Shown: piece after piece, positions 17,575 to 27,859 of the stretch | Layout of the letters: each line of letters opens with the position of its first letter | How positions within the stretch are numbered: position 1 is the first letter of the stretch | NCBI GenBank assembly: GCA_938008665.1 | Contig: CALLKA010000126.1 | Location: 4,859 to 68,858 of the forward strand | Source of the DNA: an uncultured Bacteroidota bacterium | Lineage (GTDB): Bacteria; Bacteroidota; Bacteroidia; Chitinophagales; Chitinophagaceae | Direction: 5' to 3' | Length of the DNA: 64,000 nucleotides | Translations under genes and position numbers: made by a program | The notes under the pieces: generated by a model | What the model saw: the letters and a program-made list of their open reading frames with translations, nothing else | The model's database searches: none | What the model was told of the DNA's origin: nothing

Positions 17575-20500
17575 CTATTTTATCCAAACTGCACCAACGC
17601 CAGCCTCCCACAATTGTTTATTTAAAGCAGGAAGTATATTATTTTTTAGGTCAAGTCCTCTTGCTTTTATTGCCTCCCATTTAGGGGTGTATTCTTTTAA
17701 TAAATCAAGTACAGGTTGATTTACTCTTGGAATATCACTTTCATTTTGATTGACCATAAACATATATTCTGCGGTAAACTTGTTTGGAAAATTTTCAACA
17801 TCATCATAAGCCGTTGATTTTCGTTGTATCATATCCTCATCCCATCCTTTTAATAATTTAACCACTGCATTTCCTTTTGTTTTTACAGCAATGTATTTAT
17901 CCTCTGACGGCAAGTTTTTTAATACGGCTTCTAATTGATTTTTACTTTCATATAAATCAAGAATCATGGAATGCATCGTTATAACTTCTCCTTCCATTTG
18001 TTTCATTAATGCGTCAAATTCTTTGTAATCATTTTCGCCTACTTGATATAATGGATTAGCTAATATTGTAGCTGTTGTGCTATTTGTTTGCTCACCCGCC
18101 TTCAATGTAATCGTATAGTTGCCAGGTATTGCTTTGTGACCTCTAAAACTACTTTCAATAAAAACACCTGGAATGGTTGGTATGCTTGGATAACGCATAT
18201 CCCACACAAAACGATTTATACCCTTGCTTGTAGTTAGTTTCGGCTCCCTCGGATTGCGACGTCCACCAGCTTTGTTGTCTGCTTCCGATGTAGAACTAAA
18301 CTTTCTAATTATATTTCCTGCCGCATCTTTTATTTCCAATGTAACCACTTCTTTTTCTTTTAAAGTAGGAAGCTGATAATAAAAAACGACACCTGTTGCT
18401 GGATTCACGCCTTCAAACATTTTACTACCATTAAATTCTTCGTTGTTTTGGTCTAATTCACTATAGCCATTCGCAAGGTAGGCGTTGGTGGGCTGATACA
18501 ATAGCGCATTATTGGTATCTTTTTTATATTGTCTAAATAAATTTAAATCATCTAATATCCAAAATGATCTGCCAGAGGTGCTCGCTATTAAGTTATCTTG
18601 ATGAATGCGTAAATCAGTAATAGGTGTATTCGGTAAATTTAATTGAAATGGCATCCAGTTTTTTCCACCGTTGCGTGAAATGTAAACACCAAATTCAGTG
18701 CCTGCAAATAATAAATCTTTTACTTTGGTATCTTCTCTAATGACTCTTGTAAATGCGTTACCCGCAATTCCAGTATTAATTTTTGTCCAAGTTTTTCCAT
18801 AGTCCGTTGTTTTATATAATCCAGGGGTATGGTCATCAAACTTATATCTTGTGGTTGCAATGTATGCTGTTGCATTATCAAAGGGCGATACTTCAATGGA
18901 GTTAATCAAACACTCCGCAAGCCCAGCTGGTGTTACATTTTTCCATGTTTTACCACCATCCTTTGTTAATTGAACATAACCATCATCACTTCCTGTATAG
19001 ATAACCCCTTTCTCATTAGGTGACTCAATCACATAGCTTAGCGTTCCATAATTTTCGGCACCTACTGCTTCATTGGTAAATGGTCCACCCGGCTTTCCTT
19101 GTTTTGCTTTTTCATTTCTTGTTAAATCAGGAGAAGCTTCGGTCCAAGTTTTCCCCATATCAGTGGTACGCAATAAAACTTGTGCGCCATGGTAATAGGT
19201 ATTTGGTTCGTGCTTACTCCATATAATAGGGGCGTTCCAGTTAAATCTGTATTTATCATCTTTTGCATCCTTCCCTAAATATTGAATAGGCGCAGCCATG
19301 ATATTGGTACTTCCTTTTGATTTGCTGTCAAATACTTCAATGGTTCCTTGATAGCTCCCGCCCAAAACGTATCTTGGATTATTTGGATCAAATGCTAAAA
19401 AAGCACTTTCACCGCCGGCAGATGCGCTCCAATGGGTAGTATTAATTCCTCCTCTAAATGAGCGGCTAGCAATTTTTACAGAACTATTATCCTGTTGTCC
19501 GCCATATATATTGTAAGGAAATTCATTGTCTACATTAATGCGATAAAATTGTGCGGTTGCATAAATATCTTGACTACTCCATGATTTTCCACCATTAAAA
19601 GTGATAGCGGCACCGCCATCATCTGCAATAATCATGTTATTACTATTGCTTGGGTTTATCCATAAGTTATGATAATCACCATGGGTGGATGAAATATTTT
19701 CCCAGGTTTTTCCGCCATCGGTTGATTTTAATGCTGGCGCATTCATTACATATAAGGTGTTCTCGACAATTGGATCAGCGAATACTTCAATATAATACCA
19801 TGCTCTTCCAATGATACGATGATCGCTGGTAGCGTGGCTCCAAGTTTTTCCTGCATTTTCTGAAACGTACATTCCACCTGCTTCTTTTGTAAAATCACTT
19901 TCTATAAGTGCATATACTTTTTCTGAATTTGCACGACTTACAGTGATTGCCATTTTACCCATTTCTTTTGGCAAACCATCTTGCATTTTATTCCAAGTAG
20001 CACCACCATCCGTTGATTTATATAAACCACTACCAGGGCCACCACTTGTGACTTTCCAAGGTGTACGACCATGCTCCCACATAGCAGCATATAAAATGGT
20101 TGGGTTATTCATATCCATAGATAATTCAGCACAACCTGTTTTGTCATCTACATACAAAACTTTATTCCAAGTTAAACCACCATCTGTTGATTTATAAATA
20201 CCACGATCATTTGAACTGCTATATAATGAACCTTGTGCTGCAACAAAAACAATATTTGGATTTTTAGGATCAACGACAACACGCGCAATATGATGTGTTG
20301 CATCCAATCCAATTTTTTTCCAACTTTTTCCTGCATCCGTACTTTTATACATGCCATCTCCATGATGTGTCATCACCCCTCTTACTGCGTGCTCTCCCAT
20401 ACCCACATACACTATATTTGGATCGCTTTCTGCAACCGCAATACCTCCGACTGTTGCAGTCTTAAAAAATCCATCAGAAATATTATTCCAACTAAGTCCC

Positions 20501-20730
20501 ATGTCCTCGGTTTTCCATAATCCACCACCAGTAGTCCCCATATAATATACCATGGGATTAGTAGCAACACCTACTGCTGTATTGGATCTGCCGCCTCTAA
20601 AAGGCCCAATGCTTCTCCATTTAACCTGCTTGAATGTTTTATTCATTTCGGCTGAATCTGCATTGCTTTGTGCATTTGCAAAAGTTGCGAATAATAATAA
20701 AAAGAAACTTTGGATCAATAACTTTATCAT
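17575..20730 (-). CDS. VPS10/sortilin-like beta-propeller protein (paralogue 1)
   Basis: A secreted 1051-residue protein with a signal peptide (residues 1-20, ending ANAQ). The body is a large propeller rich in BNR/Asp-box repeats: [59 protein letters not shown], and more to about residue 690. This is the VPS10/sortilin-like fold often labelled 'glycosyl hydrolase' in databases, but catalytic residues are not evident and that label should be read with care. After residue ~760 there is a beta-sandwich like FlgD Ig ([16 protein letters not shown]) and a helical C terminus. It is a clear paralogue of the protein at 28515, with matching segments throughout ([30 protein letters not shown]). Function unknown; perhaps binding of glycan or peptide in the periplasm or on the surface. 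Confidence 0.85.
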   Translation of the reverse strand: MIKLLIQSFFLLLFATFANAQSNADSAEMNKTFKQVKWRSIGPFRGGRSNTAVGVATNPMVYYMGTTGGGLWKTEDMGLSWNNISDGFFKTATVGGIAVAESDPNIVYVGMGEHAVRGVMTHHGDGMYKSTDAGKSWKKIGLDATHHIARVVVDPKNPNIVFVAAQGSLYSSSNDRGIYKSTDGGLTWNKVLYVDDKTGCAELSMDMNNPTILYAAMWEHGRTPWKVTSGGPGSGLYKSTDGGATWNKMQDGLPKEMGKMAITVSRANSEKVYALIESDFTKEAGGMYVSENAGKTWSHATSDHRIIGRAWYYIEVFADPIVENTLYVMNAPALKSTDGGKTWENISSTHGDYHNLWINPSNSNNMIIADDGGAAITFNGGKSWSSQDIYATAQFYRINVDNEFPYNIYGGQQDNSSVKIASRSFRGGINTTHWSASAGGESAFLAFDPNNPRYVLGGSYQGTIEVFDSKSKGSTNIMAAPIQYLGKDAKDDKYRFNWNAPIIWSKHEPNTYYHGAQVLLRTTDMGKTWTEASPDLTRNEKAKQGKPGGPFTNEAVGAENYGTLSYVIESPNEKGVIYTGSDDGYVQLTKDGGKTWKNVTPAGLAECLINSIEVSPFDNATAYIATTRYKFDDHTPGLYKTTDYGKTWTKINTGIAGNAFTRVIREDTKVKDLLFAGTEFGVYISRNGGKNWMPFQLNLPNTPITDLRIHQDNLIASTSGRSFWILDDLNLFRQYKKDTNNALLYQPTNAYLANGYSELDQNNEEFNGSKMFEGVNPATGVVFYYQLPTLKEKEVVTLEIKDAAGNIIRKFSSTSEADNKAGGRRNPREPKLTTSKGINRFVWDMRYPSIPTIPGVFIESSFRGHKAIPGNYTITLKAGEQTNSTTATILANPLYQVGENDYKEFDALMKQMEGEVITMHSMILDLYESKNQLEAVLKNLPSEDKYIAVKTKGNAVVKLLKGWDEDMIQRKSTAYDDVENFPNKFTAEYMFMVNQNESDIPRVNQPVLDLLKEYTPKWEAIKARGLDLKNNILPALNKQLWEAGVGAVWIK

Positions 20731-20802
20731 AATAGAAATTTTTAATAAAATGTAGATAATAAAACTGAATAGTAATATTACGATTTTTACGGTCTGATAT
20801 AT

Positions 20803-20832
20803 AAAAAAAGGCGCTATTTTTTAAGTAGCGCC
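20803..20832 (-). terminator. Intrinsic terminator of the Rieske gene
   Basis: GGCGCTA (20810-20816) pairs with TAGCGCC (20826-20832). Read on the minus strand, the stem is followed by seven T residues (A run at 20803-20809), 59 bases after the stop codon at 20891. Confidence 0.82.
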
Positions 20833-20890
20833 CCTTTAAAAAGGCTTTATTTTTTGTTATTCCTTTGAGCAAGGATAACCTATATTATAT

Positions 20891-21340
20891 CTAGGCAAAC
20901 ACCCTTAAAATAGTTCCCGTTAAACTGGTTTGGTACTTTTTTAAAGCAGCATTAGCGGGGCCGGTAGTTACAGCGCCTGTGGTACTAAACGTTGACCCGT
21001 GCGCTGCACAATAAAATCGATTACTTACTACCTGATAGGTCAGACTTGCCTGTTGGTGTGTACATATCGCACTTACAGCAATTATTTCACCGGAGGTTGT
21101 TTTAACAATGATAATATTTGTAGTGGAGTCAACGTAAAATCCGCCAATATTTTTTAAAGTATCAAAAGGCGATTTGCTTATATCAATAGTAAAATCAACG
21201 GGGCCTGTATTATTTCCAGCACTGCCCGAACCAGAATTCGTGCTTGCACCATCTGACTTGGAGCAGCCCTGCATACACCCAAAAATTAAAATTGCAGCAC
21301 CGCTCAAACCGACTTGTTCAATAAAATCTTTTCTTTCCAT
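20891..21340 (-). CDS. Rieske 2Fe-2S lipoprotein
   Basis: A 149-residue protein with one Rieske domain. The cluster ligands are visible as C93-T-H95 (AICTHQQASL) and C111-A-A-H114 (FYCAAHGSTF). The N terminus has a short hydrophobic stretch ending IFGC (Cys22, or Cys26 in MQGC), so it is probably a lipoprotein. A Ser/Gly/Asn linker (GASTNSGSGSAGNNTG, residues 31-46) then leads to the domain. The inferred role is electron transfer in the periplasm, but no cytochrome b or dioxygenase partner is adjacent. Such orphan Rieske lipoproteins are common in Bacteroidota and their partners are mostly unknown. Upstream on the same strand is the TTG-started gene at 21429; downstream is a clear terminator. 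Confidence 0.88.
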   Translation of the reverse strand: MERKDFIEQVGLSGAAILIFGCMQGCSKSDGASTNSGSGSAGNNTGPVDFTIDISKSPFDTLKNIGGFYVDSTTNIIIVKTTSGEIIAVSAICTHQQASLTYQVVSNRFYCAAHGSTFSTTGAVTTGPANAALKKYQTSLTGTILRVFA

Positions 21341-21428
21341 AATTTATATATTTAATGGTTATTCCTGTATACTTTTCTTCCAATTGAATTTAAGCAATAA
21401 ATTAATTCGATAAATATTTTGTGGAAGC

Positions 21429-22559
21429 TTATTTATATTTAACAGGAGTGAAATCAAACGGCAGTAAGTACCCAATTTTTTCAGACCATCCCCAATAACC
21501 GGATAGTAGTAAACTAGTGGGCTCGTAATAAGTGCCGTTCGAATATACAAATAGTGGTTTTTTGTTTATCAGTGTAATTTCAGAAACAATACCTTGACTA
21601 TTAGTGTTGTAAGACCTACTATAATAGGGAGGTGGAACCTTTTTGGTATAGGTTACTTGTAAAAAATTTTTAAAAAATAAGGCAGCCGTATTTTCATTTT
21701 CGCCATATGCTACGCTATCTGCACTTAATAAACCACTGGTTAATTCAAAACTTACTTTATGTGAGTTATCGTATTTTGTATTGCCATCAATAATTATGGG
21801 TTTGCCACCAATATTAATAGTTTTAACCATCTGCCGAATTTCAAAATTATTTTCACGTAGCTTATTGGTATAAAGGCTTCTCATAAAATGCATGACAGAT
21901 CCCTCATAAATCTCCATTCTTTTTTTCAATACTTTTTTTGATTCGCTATTTTTTAAATCCTCGAACAAGGGGTATCCTTGAAAAAATATGAGCCCATTTA
22001 TAAAGTCATATTTAAATTCACTTAAATCATAGTGCAATAAATAACCTAGTTTTTTATTTTCAACAAGTATGGTTTCGTTGGCAAAAGCAATCAATACACT
22101 GTCTAACTTTTTAAATTGAAAATGAATTACTTCCGGATTCAAAATTTTACAATCCGCACTTAAAGGGTAACTGCCAATAAACTGATTTAAAAATTGTTTC
22201 CCCCAAACTTTCCAGCCGTCTTTAATATAGGTTCTTAATACCACTTCTGGTAAATCATTTGACTTTGAAGATAAAGCAACATTTAAAAAATCGATGGGTT
22301 GGCTTGTATTTACAGGTACCATTTTAATGGTATAACCCATCATGGAAAACACCAATTCAAATTGACCCTGTGATCTTGTGGTGAGTGTAAAATTACCCGC
22401 TGCATCGCTCCTGGTCCCATTGGAGGAGTTACTAATATATACACTCACATTATCAATAGGCGCATTGGTTTCCTTATCCACCACCTTTCCCTTAATGGTT
22501 GTTTGTGCATATAACGGGAATGCACCCATCATTAAAATATATAAAATAAAATACCTCAA
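21429..22559 (-). CDS. Secreted carboxypeptidase-regulatory-like domain protein
   Basis: A 376-residue exported protein. The signal peptide MRYFILYILMMGAFPLYAQ is followed by a CarboxypepD-reg-like beta-sandwich at residues ~20-100 (TTIKGKVVDKETNAPIDNVS, DAAGNFTLTT, FSMMGYTIKMVPV), the same module that opens SusC proteins. The remaining ~270 residues have no recognised domain. The start is a TTG at 22559: the frame is closed upstream by a stop, and the first internal ATG (codon 10) would cut the signal peptide in half. Bacteroidota proteins of this design sit at the outer membrane; the function is unknown. The Rieske gene lies 88 bases downstream on the same strand. Confidence 0.8.
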   Translation of the reverse strand: MRYFILYILMMGAFPLYAQTTIKGKVVDKETNAPIDNVSVYISNSSNGTRSDAAGNFTLTTRSQGQFELVFSMMGYTIKMVPVNTSQPIDFLNVALSSKSNDLPEVVLRTYIKDGWKVWGKQFLNQFIGSYPLSADCKILNPEVIHFQFKKLDSVLIAFANETILVENKKLGYLLHYDLSEFKYDFINGLIFFQGYPLFEDLKNSESKKVLKKRMEIYEGSVMHFMRSLYTNKLRENNFEIRQMVKTINIGGKPIIIDGNTKYDNSHKVSFELTSGLLSADSVAYGENENTAALFFKNFLQVTYTKKVPPPYYSRSYNTNSQGIVSEITLINKKPLFVYSNGTYYEPTSLLLSGYWGWSEKIGYLLPFDFTPVKYK

Positions 22560-22626
22560 TATTTATTTATTCTATAGCGTTTTATTAAAGAATATAAATT
22601 TCGCTATGTTTCAAATCAAAAATTAT

Positions 22627-23394
22627 TTAATTTTTATCGGCTTCTTTTGCATCCGCAATATGATACTCCTTTTTTATATCTAACAATAACTTTATTGCAG
22701 CAGCTTTTTGTCTATTAACAATTACTTTTTGAACTTTTTCAGTTGCATTTTTTATATGAGAAAGACGATTGGCAAATTCAGCTAAAACGTTTTTATCGTT
22801 GGTCATTAATTTGGCACCATCAACAACAGATGTTCCTACTGCCCCGACTGTAATATTATTATAATATTTTTGATTAAAAATGCTGTAAGATTGTTCTCGT
22901 GCATGAATTTTTAATTCTTCGTATACTTCTCCATAGGTTTTTCCATATTCGGCCAAATGCCAATATTCGGAAATTTGATCTGTGATATTCTGACTACGAA
23001 TTAATCGCATGCCACCTGCATTTTTAAGTTGGGATGAAGTTCGTTCAGATAAATAAACATCCCTTCGTCCTAAATAGCCTAAGTTAACTATATATAATTT
23101 TTTTATAGTACTATCATTCCACTGGTCCTTATAAAAAATATTTAATGCGGTATCTAACTTAAGTATAGCATAAGACGCACCTCGTATTTGTTTATTAAAT
23201 TCAACCGTGTCGTTTTTTAAATCCTCCACCAAGCTTTCCATGTATTGTGTTTCTCTGTGTCGTTCCACATAATGTTCTCTTTGGTTTTCGGCAAAAAATC
23301 CAAGGCTGACTGCTAAAAAAAGCATGAAAAACTCTAAAAAATGTTCTTTCCATTTTTTGGGGCCGTGATGCGAATGTGGATGATGTACTTCCAT
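22627..23394 (-). CDS. DUF6090 family membrane-anchored protein
   Basis: A 255-residue protein from the ATG at 23394; the open frame extends 12 codons upstream, but this ATG precedes the typical family start. It opens with a histidine-rich stretch (MEVHHPHSHHGPKKWKEHF), then one membrane helix (LEFFMLFLAVSLGFFAENQREH), then the conserved ERHRETQYMESLVEDLKND, which are hallmarks of DUF6090. The rest is helical with coiled-coil character and lies outside the cytoplasm or on the membrane surface. No function is known for the family. It is divergent from the GH95 gene at 23495, 100 bases away. Confidence 0.85.
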   Translation of the reverse strand: MEVHHPHSHHGPKKWKEHFLEFFMLFLAVSLGFFAENQREHYVERHRETQYMESLVEDLKNDTVEFNKQIRGASYAILKLDTALNIFYKDQWNDSTIKKLYIVNLGYLGRRDVYLSERTSSQLKNAGGMRLIRSQNITDQISEYWHLAEYGKTYGEVYEELKIHAREQSYSIFNQKYYNNITVGAVGTSVVDGAKLMTNDKNVLAEFANRLSHIKNATEKVQKVIVNRQKAAAIKLLLDIKKEYHIADAKEADKN

Positions 23395-23494
23395 TTTTAT
23401 TTTTTTTAAAATTAGTCGTTTTTCACCCAATATTTACATAGTATTCTTTAAAATTTGATTAATTTTCAATTCCTAATTTATCAATAGTTATAAT

Positions 23495-25942
23495 ATGCGT
23501 AAAGTATTTTTTATTGGATGTTTAAGTATGGTTTCATTCATTGGTTTCGCACAAAAAAAGCCGGCCAAAGTGGTAAAAAAAGCAGTTGCTAAAACCACTG
23601 CTAAAGCCATCGAGCCAATCGCTCCAATTCAACCACCTTTAAAGCTATGGTATGATGCACCTGCGCAATATTTTGAAGAATCATTGGTATTAGGGAATGG
23701 TCAACAAGGGGCTACCGTTTTTGGAGGTATCTCGACGGATAAAATTTATTTAAATGACTTAACACTTTGGTCCGGGGAGCCAGTGAATGCAAATATGAGC
23801 CCCAACGCCTATAAAAATTTACCAGCAGTGCGTGAAGCACTTGCTGAAAAAAATTATAAAAAAGCCCAATCACTTGTAAAAAAATTACAGGGTAAATTTT
23901 CGGAGTCTTATGCACCTTTAGGTACTTTATTACTGGAATTTAATGATGATCCTTTTGTCAGTGATTATTATCGAGAGCTTGATATTGATCAAGCAATTGC
24001 AAAAGTTAAAACGGAATCAAATACCAATACCATTGAAAGAGAATATTTGGTATCAAATCCTGATAAGGTTTTTGCAATACATTTAAAAAGTAAAAAACCT
24101 GGCGCACTTGGATTTACAGTACGTTTTGAATCTTTATTATTACATACGACCACCGCTTCAAATAATTTCCTACAAGCCAATGGCGTTGCGCCTGTGAAAG
24201 CCGAACCAAACTATGTAGAAAAAAAACGCAATGCAATTATATTCGATAAAAAAAGAGGTACGCGCTTTACTGCCAATATTCAAATTAAAACGAATTCAGG
24301 AAAAATAACAAATACGGATTCAAGTTTGAGTTTGGCAAACGCGACAGAGGCGACCATTTATATTTCAATGGCGACTAGTTTTAATGGGTACGATAAAGAT
24401 CCTGCGAAGCAAGGATTGAATCAAACTGCAATTGCGCAAACACAATTAACGAAAGCAGTGAGTTTGGGATGGGATGAAATTAAAAAAAGACATGTAAAAG
24501 ATTATCAAACTTATTTCAATCGCGTTGCTTTAAAATTAGAAGGAGACCCGTCGCCCAACTTACCCACCAATGAGCGTTTAAAAAGATATGCGAAAGGCGA
24601 ATCAGATCCATATTTAGAAACTTTATATTTTCAATTTGGCCGCTATTTATTAATTAGTAGTTCACGCACACCAGCGGTACCTGCGAACTTACAAGGAATT
24701 TGGAATCACTATTTACAACCACCTTGGTCTAGTAATTATACCATGAATATAAATGCAGAGGAAAATTATTGGTTGGCTGAAAACACCAATTTGTCCGAAA
24801 TGCACCAACCCTTTTTGCAGTTCTTAAATAACTTATCAACTACTGGAAAAATTACAGCAAAAACATTTTATAATATGCCGGGTTGGGTATCACATCACAA
24901 CTCTGATATATGGGCAATGTCAAATCCGGTAGGAAATTTTGGCGAAGGGGATCCAAGTTGGGCTAACTGGCCCATGGGCGGCACCTGGGCTTCCGCACAT
25001 TTATGGGAACACTATTTATTTACACAGGATGCACAGTTTTTAAAACAAAAAGCATATCCTATTATGCGCGGTGCTGCTGAGTTTTGTTTGGCTTGGTTAA
25101 TCAAGGATTCTGCTGGCAAATTAATTACCTCACCTTCCACTTCACCTGAAAATGGTTTTATCACTTTCACTGGCGTTAAGGGGAACACTTTATTTGGTGG
25201 CACAGCCGATTTGTCAATGATTAGAGAATTATTTTTAGATGTGATTGCTGCACAAAACATATTAAAAAATGATTCTGCTTTTGCAATAAGTATTACTAAC
25301 GCTTTAAATAATTTACATCCTTACCAAGTGGGTAAAGCTGGTAATTTACAAGAATGGTATTATGATTGGGCGGATTCCGAACCGAAGCATCGTCATCAAA
25401 GTCACTTGTATGGTTTATATCCAGGAACCCATGTCACTCTTGAAAAAACACCATTAATTGCGAATGCAGCTAAAAAAACATTGGAAAAAAAAGGAGATGA
25501 AACAACTGGCTGGTCCAAAGGTTGGCGTATTAATTTATGGGCAAGATTGAAAGATGGCGAACATGCGTATAAAATGTACCGTGAATTATTAAAATTTGTA
25601 CCACCAGATGAAACGAAGGAAAATTACACACATATGGGTGGTACTTATCCCAACCTATTAGACGCGCATCCGCCATTTCAAATTGATGGAAATTTTGGTG
25701 GTGCCGCAGCGGTTGCTGAAATGTTAGTACAATCAAATGCGGAGTATATTGAATTACTTCCCGCCATACCAAAAGCTTGGCAATCAGGTACTGTAAAGGG
25801 TTTGAAGGCAAGGGGAAATTATGAAATTGATATGACATGGAGTAAAGGACAAGTAACGAATTTGAAAATAAAATCAAGCACCAATCCAACTGCTAGTGTT
25901 TTAATGAATGGCAAAATGCAAACGGTTAAAACAGTTAAGTAA
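23495..25942 (+). CDS. GH95 family alpha-L-fucosidase-like enzyme
   Basis: A secreted 815-residue enzyme of family GH95, whose members cleave alpha-1,2-L-fucosyl or alpha-L-galactosyl links by inversion. The signal peptide is residues 1-20. An unusual Lys/Ala/Pro-rich stretch follows (about residues 21-47: KKPAKVVKKAVAKTTAK, then IEPIAPIQPP). The N-terminal beta domain begins LWYDAPAQYFEESLVLGNGQ and contains FGGISTDKIYLNDLTLWSG. The (alpha/alpha)6 barrel begins at ~residue 350. TMNINAEENYWLAENTNLSE, SPSTSPENGF (Glu, expected general acid) and HPPFQIDGNFGG (Asp) are the family's active-site blocks. The GDSL/SGNH gene starts 2 bases after the stop codon, so the two are translationally coupled. 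Confidence 0.92.
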   Translation: MRKVFFIGCLSMVSFIGFAQKKPAKVVKKAVAKTTAKAIEPIAPIQPPLKLWYDAPAQYFEESLVLGNGQQGATVFGGISTDKIYLNDLTLWSGEPVNANMSPNAYKNLPAVREALAEKNYKKAQSLVKKLQGKFSESYAPLGTLLLEFNDDPFVSDYYRELDIDQAIAKVKTESNTNTIEREYLVSNPDKVFAIHLKSKKPGALGFTVRFESLLLHTTTASNNFLQANGVAPVKAEPNYVEKKRNAIIFDKKRGTRFTANIQIKTNSGKITNTDSSLSLANATEATIYISMATSFNGYDKDPAKQGLNQTAIAQTQLTKAVSLGWDEIKKRHVKDYQTYFNRVALKLEGDPSPNLPTNERLKRYAKGESDPYLETLYFQFGRYLLISSSRTPAVPANLQGIWNHYLQPPWSSNYTMNINAEENYWLAENTNLSEMHQPFLQFLNNLSTTGKITAKTFYNMPGWVSHHNSDIWAMSNPVGNFGEGDPSWANWPMGGTWASAHLWEHYLFTQDAQFLKQKAYPIMRGAAEFCLAWLIKDSAGKLITSPSTSPENGFITFTGVKGNTLFGGTADLSMIRELFLDVIAAQNILKNDSAFAISITNALNNLHPYQVGKAGNLQEWYYDWADSEPKHRHQSHLYGLYPGTHVTLEKTPLIANAAKKTLEKKGDETTGWSKGWRINLWARLKDGEHAYKMYRELLKFVPPDETKENYTHMGGTYPNLLDAHPPFQIDGNFGGAAAVAEMLVQSNAEYIELLPAIPKAWQSGTVKGLKARGNYEIDMTWSKGQVTNLKIKSSTNPTASVLMNGKMQTVKTVK

Positions 25943-25944
25943 CA

Positions 25945-26625
25945 ATGAAAAGTAATTCAGATAAAAAAGCAAGCGTACTTATATTTTTATTAATTCAATC
26001 CACACTGGTTTTATTTGCACAGAATAAACCTTTTGAAGGAGAGATAAAAGCATTTGCTAAATCGGATAGTATCGTTGCGCCATTACAAGGTAAAATTGTT
26101 TTTGCAGGCAGTTCGTCATTTGCAAAATGGAAAGATATCAATCAGTATTTTCCTGGATATCCAATTATCAATAGAGGTTTCGGCGGATCCAATTTACTAG
26201 ATGTAATTTTATATGTGAATGAAACTATTTTAAAATACAAACCAAAACAAGTTGTTATTTATTGTGGTGAAAATGATTTAGCAAGTAGCGATACTGTTTC
26301 ACCAGAAATTGTATTGGATCGTTTTTCGATATTATTTAATCTAATCCGAAAACAATTAGGTAATAAATCCAATATCACATTTATATCCATCAAGCCTAGC
26401 GTATCCAGATGGCGCTTAGAAGCCAAAATAGTAGCAGCAAATACGCTTATTGCCAATTTTATTGAAAAACAAACAAACGCTAATTATATCAATATTCATA
26501 ATGCCATGTTGCAAGGGGATGGTAGTGTAATGAAGGATATTTTTATCGCTGACAACTTGCATATGAATGCAAAGGGCTATGCTATTTGGCAAAAAATCAT
26601 AGCCCCATCACTTTTGGGTAAATAA
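25945..26625 (+). CDS. SGNH/GDSL family esterase
   Basis: A secreted 226-residue SGNH hydrolase, probably a carbohydrate O-acetylesterase. A signal peptide ends at about residue 28 (LFAQ). The family blocks are all present: FAGSSSFAKW (block I, nucleophile Ser), NRGFGGSNLLDV (block II Gly), YCGENDLASSD (block III Asn), and DNLHMNAKGYAIW (block V Asp-x-x-His). Coupled to the GH95 gene by a 2-base gap, which suggests that it deacetylates the same fucosylated glycan so the glycosidase can act. The substrate is inferred from context only. Ends 43 bases before the TlpA-like gene. Confidence 0.88.
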   Translation: MKSNSDKKASVLIFLLIQSTLVLFAQNKPFEGEIKAFAKSDSIVAPLQGKIVFAGSSSFAKWKDINQYFPGYPIINRGFGGSNLLDVILYVNETILKYKPKQVVIYCGENDLASSDTVSPEIVLDRFSILFNLIRKQLGNKSNITFISIKPSVSRWRLEAKIVAANTLIANFIEKQTNANYINIHNAMLQGDGSVMKDIFIADNLHMNAKGYAIWQKIIAPSLLGK

Positions 26626-26648
26626 CTAGCATTGATTTCCGTATATTT

Positions 26649-26670
26649 ATAGCATTAATATTAATGCTAT
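26649..26670. promoter_or_regulatory. Perfect 22-base palindrome overlapping a start codon
   Basis: The 11-base arm ATAGCATTAAT (26649-26659) is followed without a spacer by its exact reverse complement ATTAATGCTAT (26660-26670). The last two bases are the A and T of the ATG of the TlpA-like gene at 26669. TATATTTA at 26643 resembles a Bacteroidota -7 box, so the palindrome could straddle the transcription start and act as an operator. It could also fold over the start codon in mRNA. No RBS is visible between it and the ATG. Confidence 0.5.
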
Positions 26671-27808
26671 GAAAAAATTTATCGTACTAAGTCTGGTGTT
26701 GTTATCTACAGCAGCACAATCTCAAAAACAATACACGCTTACAGGGGATGTAAGTAAAGTAAAGGAAACTGTTTCTAAAGTATACTTATCTTATTATTTT
26801 AATGGCGTATCTACTCAAGATAGTGCAGTAGTAACGGATGGTAAATTTGTATTTAAAGGAACTGTTACTGAGCCTATTTTAGGAAATTTGCGTGCAGCGT
26901 ATAAAGTAGATACTTCCGTTAAAACAAAACGCATGGTATCTTATAAAAAAGATGTTACGCCTATTTATCTTGAAAATTCAGCAATTCAATTATCCAGTAT
27001 TGATTCTTTTGCAAATGCAACAATCAAAGGATCAAAGTCGCATCTGGAATATAATAAGTTAAAAGCCTTTACTAAGCCTGTGTCAGATAAGATGGAAGCA
27101 TTAAGCGCCACCTATAATGAACTATATAAGAAGAAGGATGAAGCAGGCATGAAAAAATTAGATGCAGAATATGACAAGGTAGATGCGGAAATGAAAGCGA
27201 AACAAAAAGAATATGTTTTAGCAAATTTAAATTCACCTATTGTCATGTATGCGTTTGGTAATTTTGCAGGTTATAGTATTAATGCGGATGAAGTTGAGCC
27301 ACTATTTTTAAAAATTCCATTAGCGGTACGAAATTCAACGAAAGGAAAGGAAATGGAAGGCAAAATTGCCATTGCTAAAAAAACAGGTATTGGGAAACCA
27401 GCTATTCCATTTACACAAAATGATACTGCAGGTATTCCAGTTTCACTTGCATCTTTCAAAGGTAAATATGTATTAGTTGATTTTTGGGCAAGCTGGTGTG
27501 GTCCTTGCAGACAAGAAAATCCAAATGTAGTTGCAGCATTTAATAAGTACAGCCCTAAAGGCTTTACGGTATTAGGTGTATCGCTAGACCAACCTACTGG
27601 TAAAGAAAGATGGATGGAAGCAATACATAAAGACAACCTAACTTGGACACAAGTTTCTGATTTAAAATATTGGAAGAATGAAGTGGCAGTAATGTATGGC
27701 GTGAATGCAATACCGCAAAATTATTTAATTGATGACCAAGGTATTATTATTGGTAAGGATTTAAGAGGAGATGCATTAAACGCAAAACTGGCTGAATTGT
27801 TTAAATAA
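26669..27808 (+). CDS. TlpA-like thiol-disulfide oxidoreductase with DUF4369 domain
   Basis: A secreted 379-residue protein. After the signal peptide (residues 1-18) comes a DUF4369-type beta domain (about 20-130: YTLTGDVSKVKETVSKVYLS, DSAVVTDGKFVFKGTV) and a helical, Lys-rich linker (130-230). The C-terminal thioredoxin-fold domain is at ~240-379. It has WASWCGPCRQENP, with the redox CxxC of the TlpA/ResA family, and the cis-Pro in NAIPQNYLID. It probably reduces or isomerises disulfides of periplasmic proteins such as cytochromes. The architecture is very common in Bacteroidota. The gene has a perfect palindrome on its start codon and an unusual double hairpin downstream. Confidence 0.9.
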   Translation: MKKFIVLSLVLLSTAAQSQKQYTLTGDVSKVKETVSKVYLSYYFNGVSTQDSAVVTDGKFVFKGTVTEPILGNLRAAYKVDTSVKTKRMVSYKKDVTPIYLENSAIQLSSIDSFANATIKGSKSHLEYNKLKAFTKPVSDKMEALSATYNELYKKKDEAGMKKLDAEYDKVDAEMKAKQKEYVLANLNSPIVMYAFGNFAGYSINADEVEPLFLKIPLAVRNSTKGKEMEGKIAIAKKTGIGKPAIPFTQNDTAGIPVSLASFKGKYVLVDFWASWCGPCRQENPNVVAAFNKYSPKGFTVLGVSLDQPTGKERWMEAIHKDNLTWTQVSDLKYWKNEVAVMYGVNAIPQNYLIDDQGIIIGKDLRGDALNAKLAELFK

Positions 27809-27839
27809 AAAATAGCATAAGAAATTCTCATGCTATTTT
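27809..27839. terminator. Terminator-like hairpin after the TlpA-like gene
   Basis: AAAATAGCAT (27809-27818) pairs with ATGCTATTTT (27830-27839) across an 11-base loop, immediately after the stop codon at 27808. Its core ATAGCAT/ATGCTAT is the same as that of the palindrome on this gene's start codon. Confidence 0.7.
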
Positions 27840-27859
27840 AAATATAGTTACTAATTAAT

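Noticed and set aside
17575..20730. Assigning the VPS10-like proteins as sialidases or GH74-type glucanases because of their Asp boxes
   Set aside because: The FRIP motif and arginine triad of sialidases and the catalytic Asp pair of GH74 were not seen; Asp boxes alone only mark a propeller fold.
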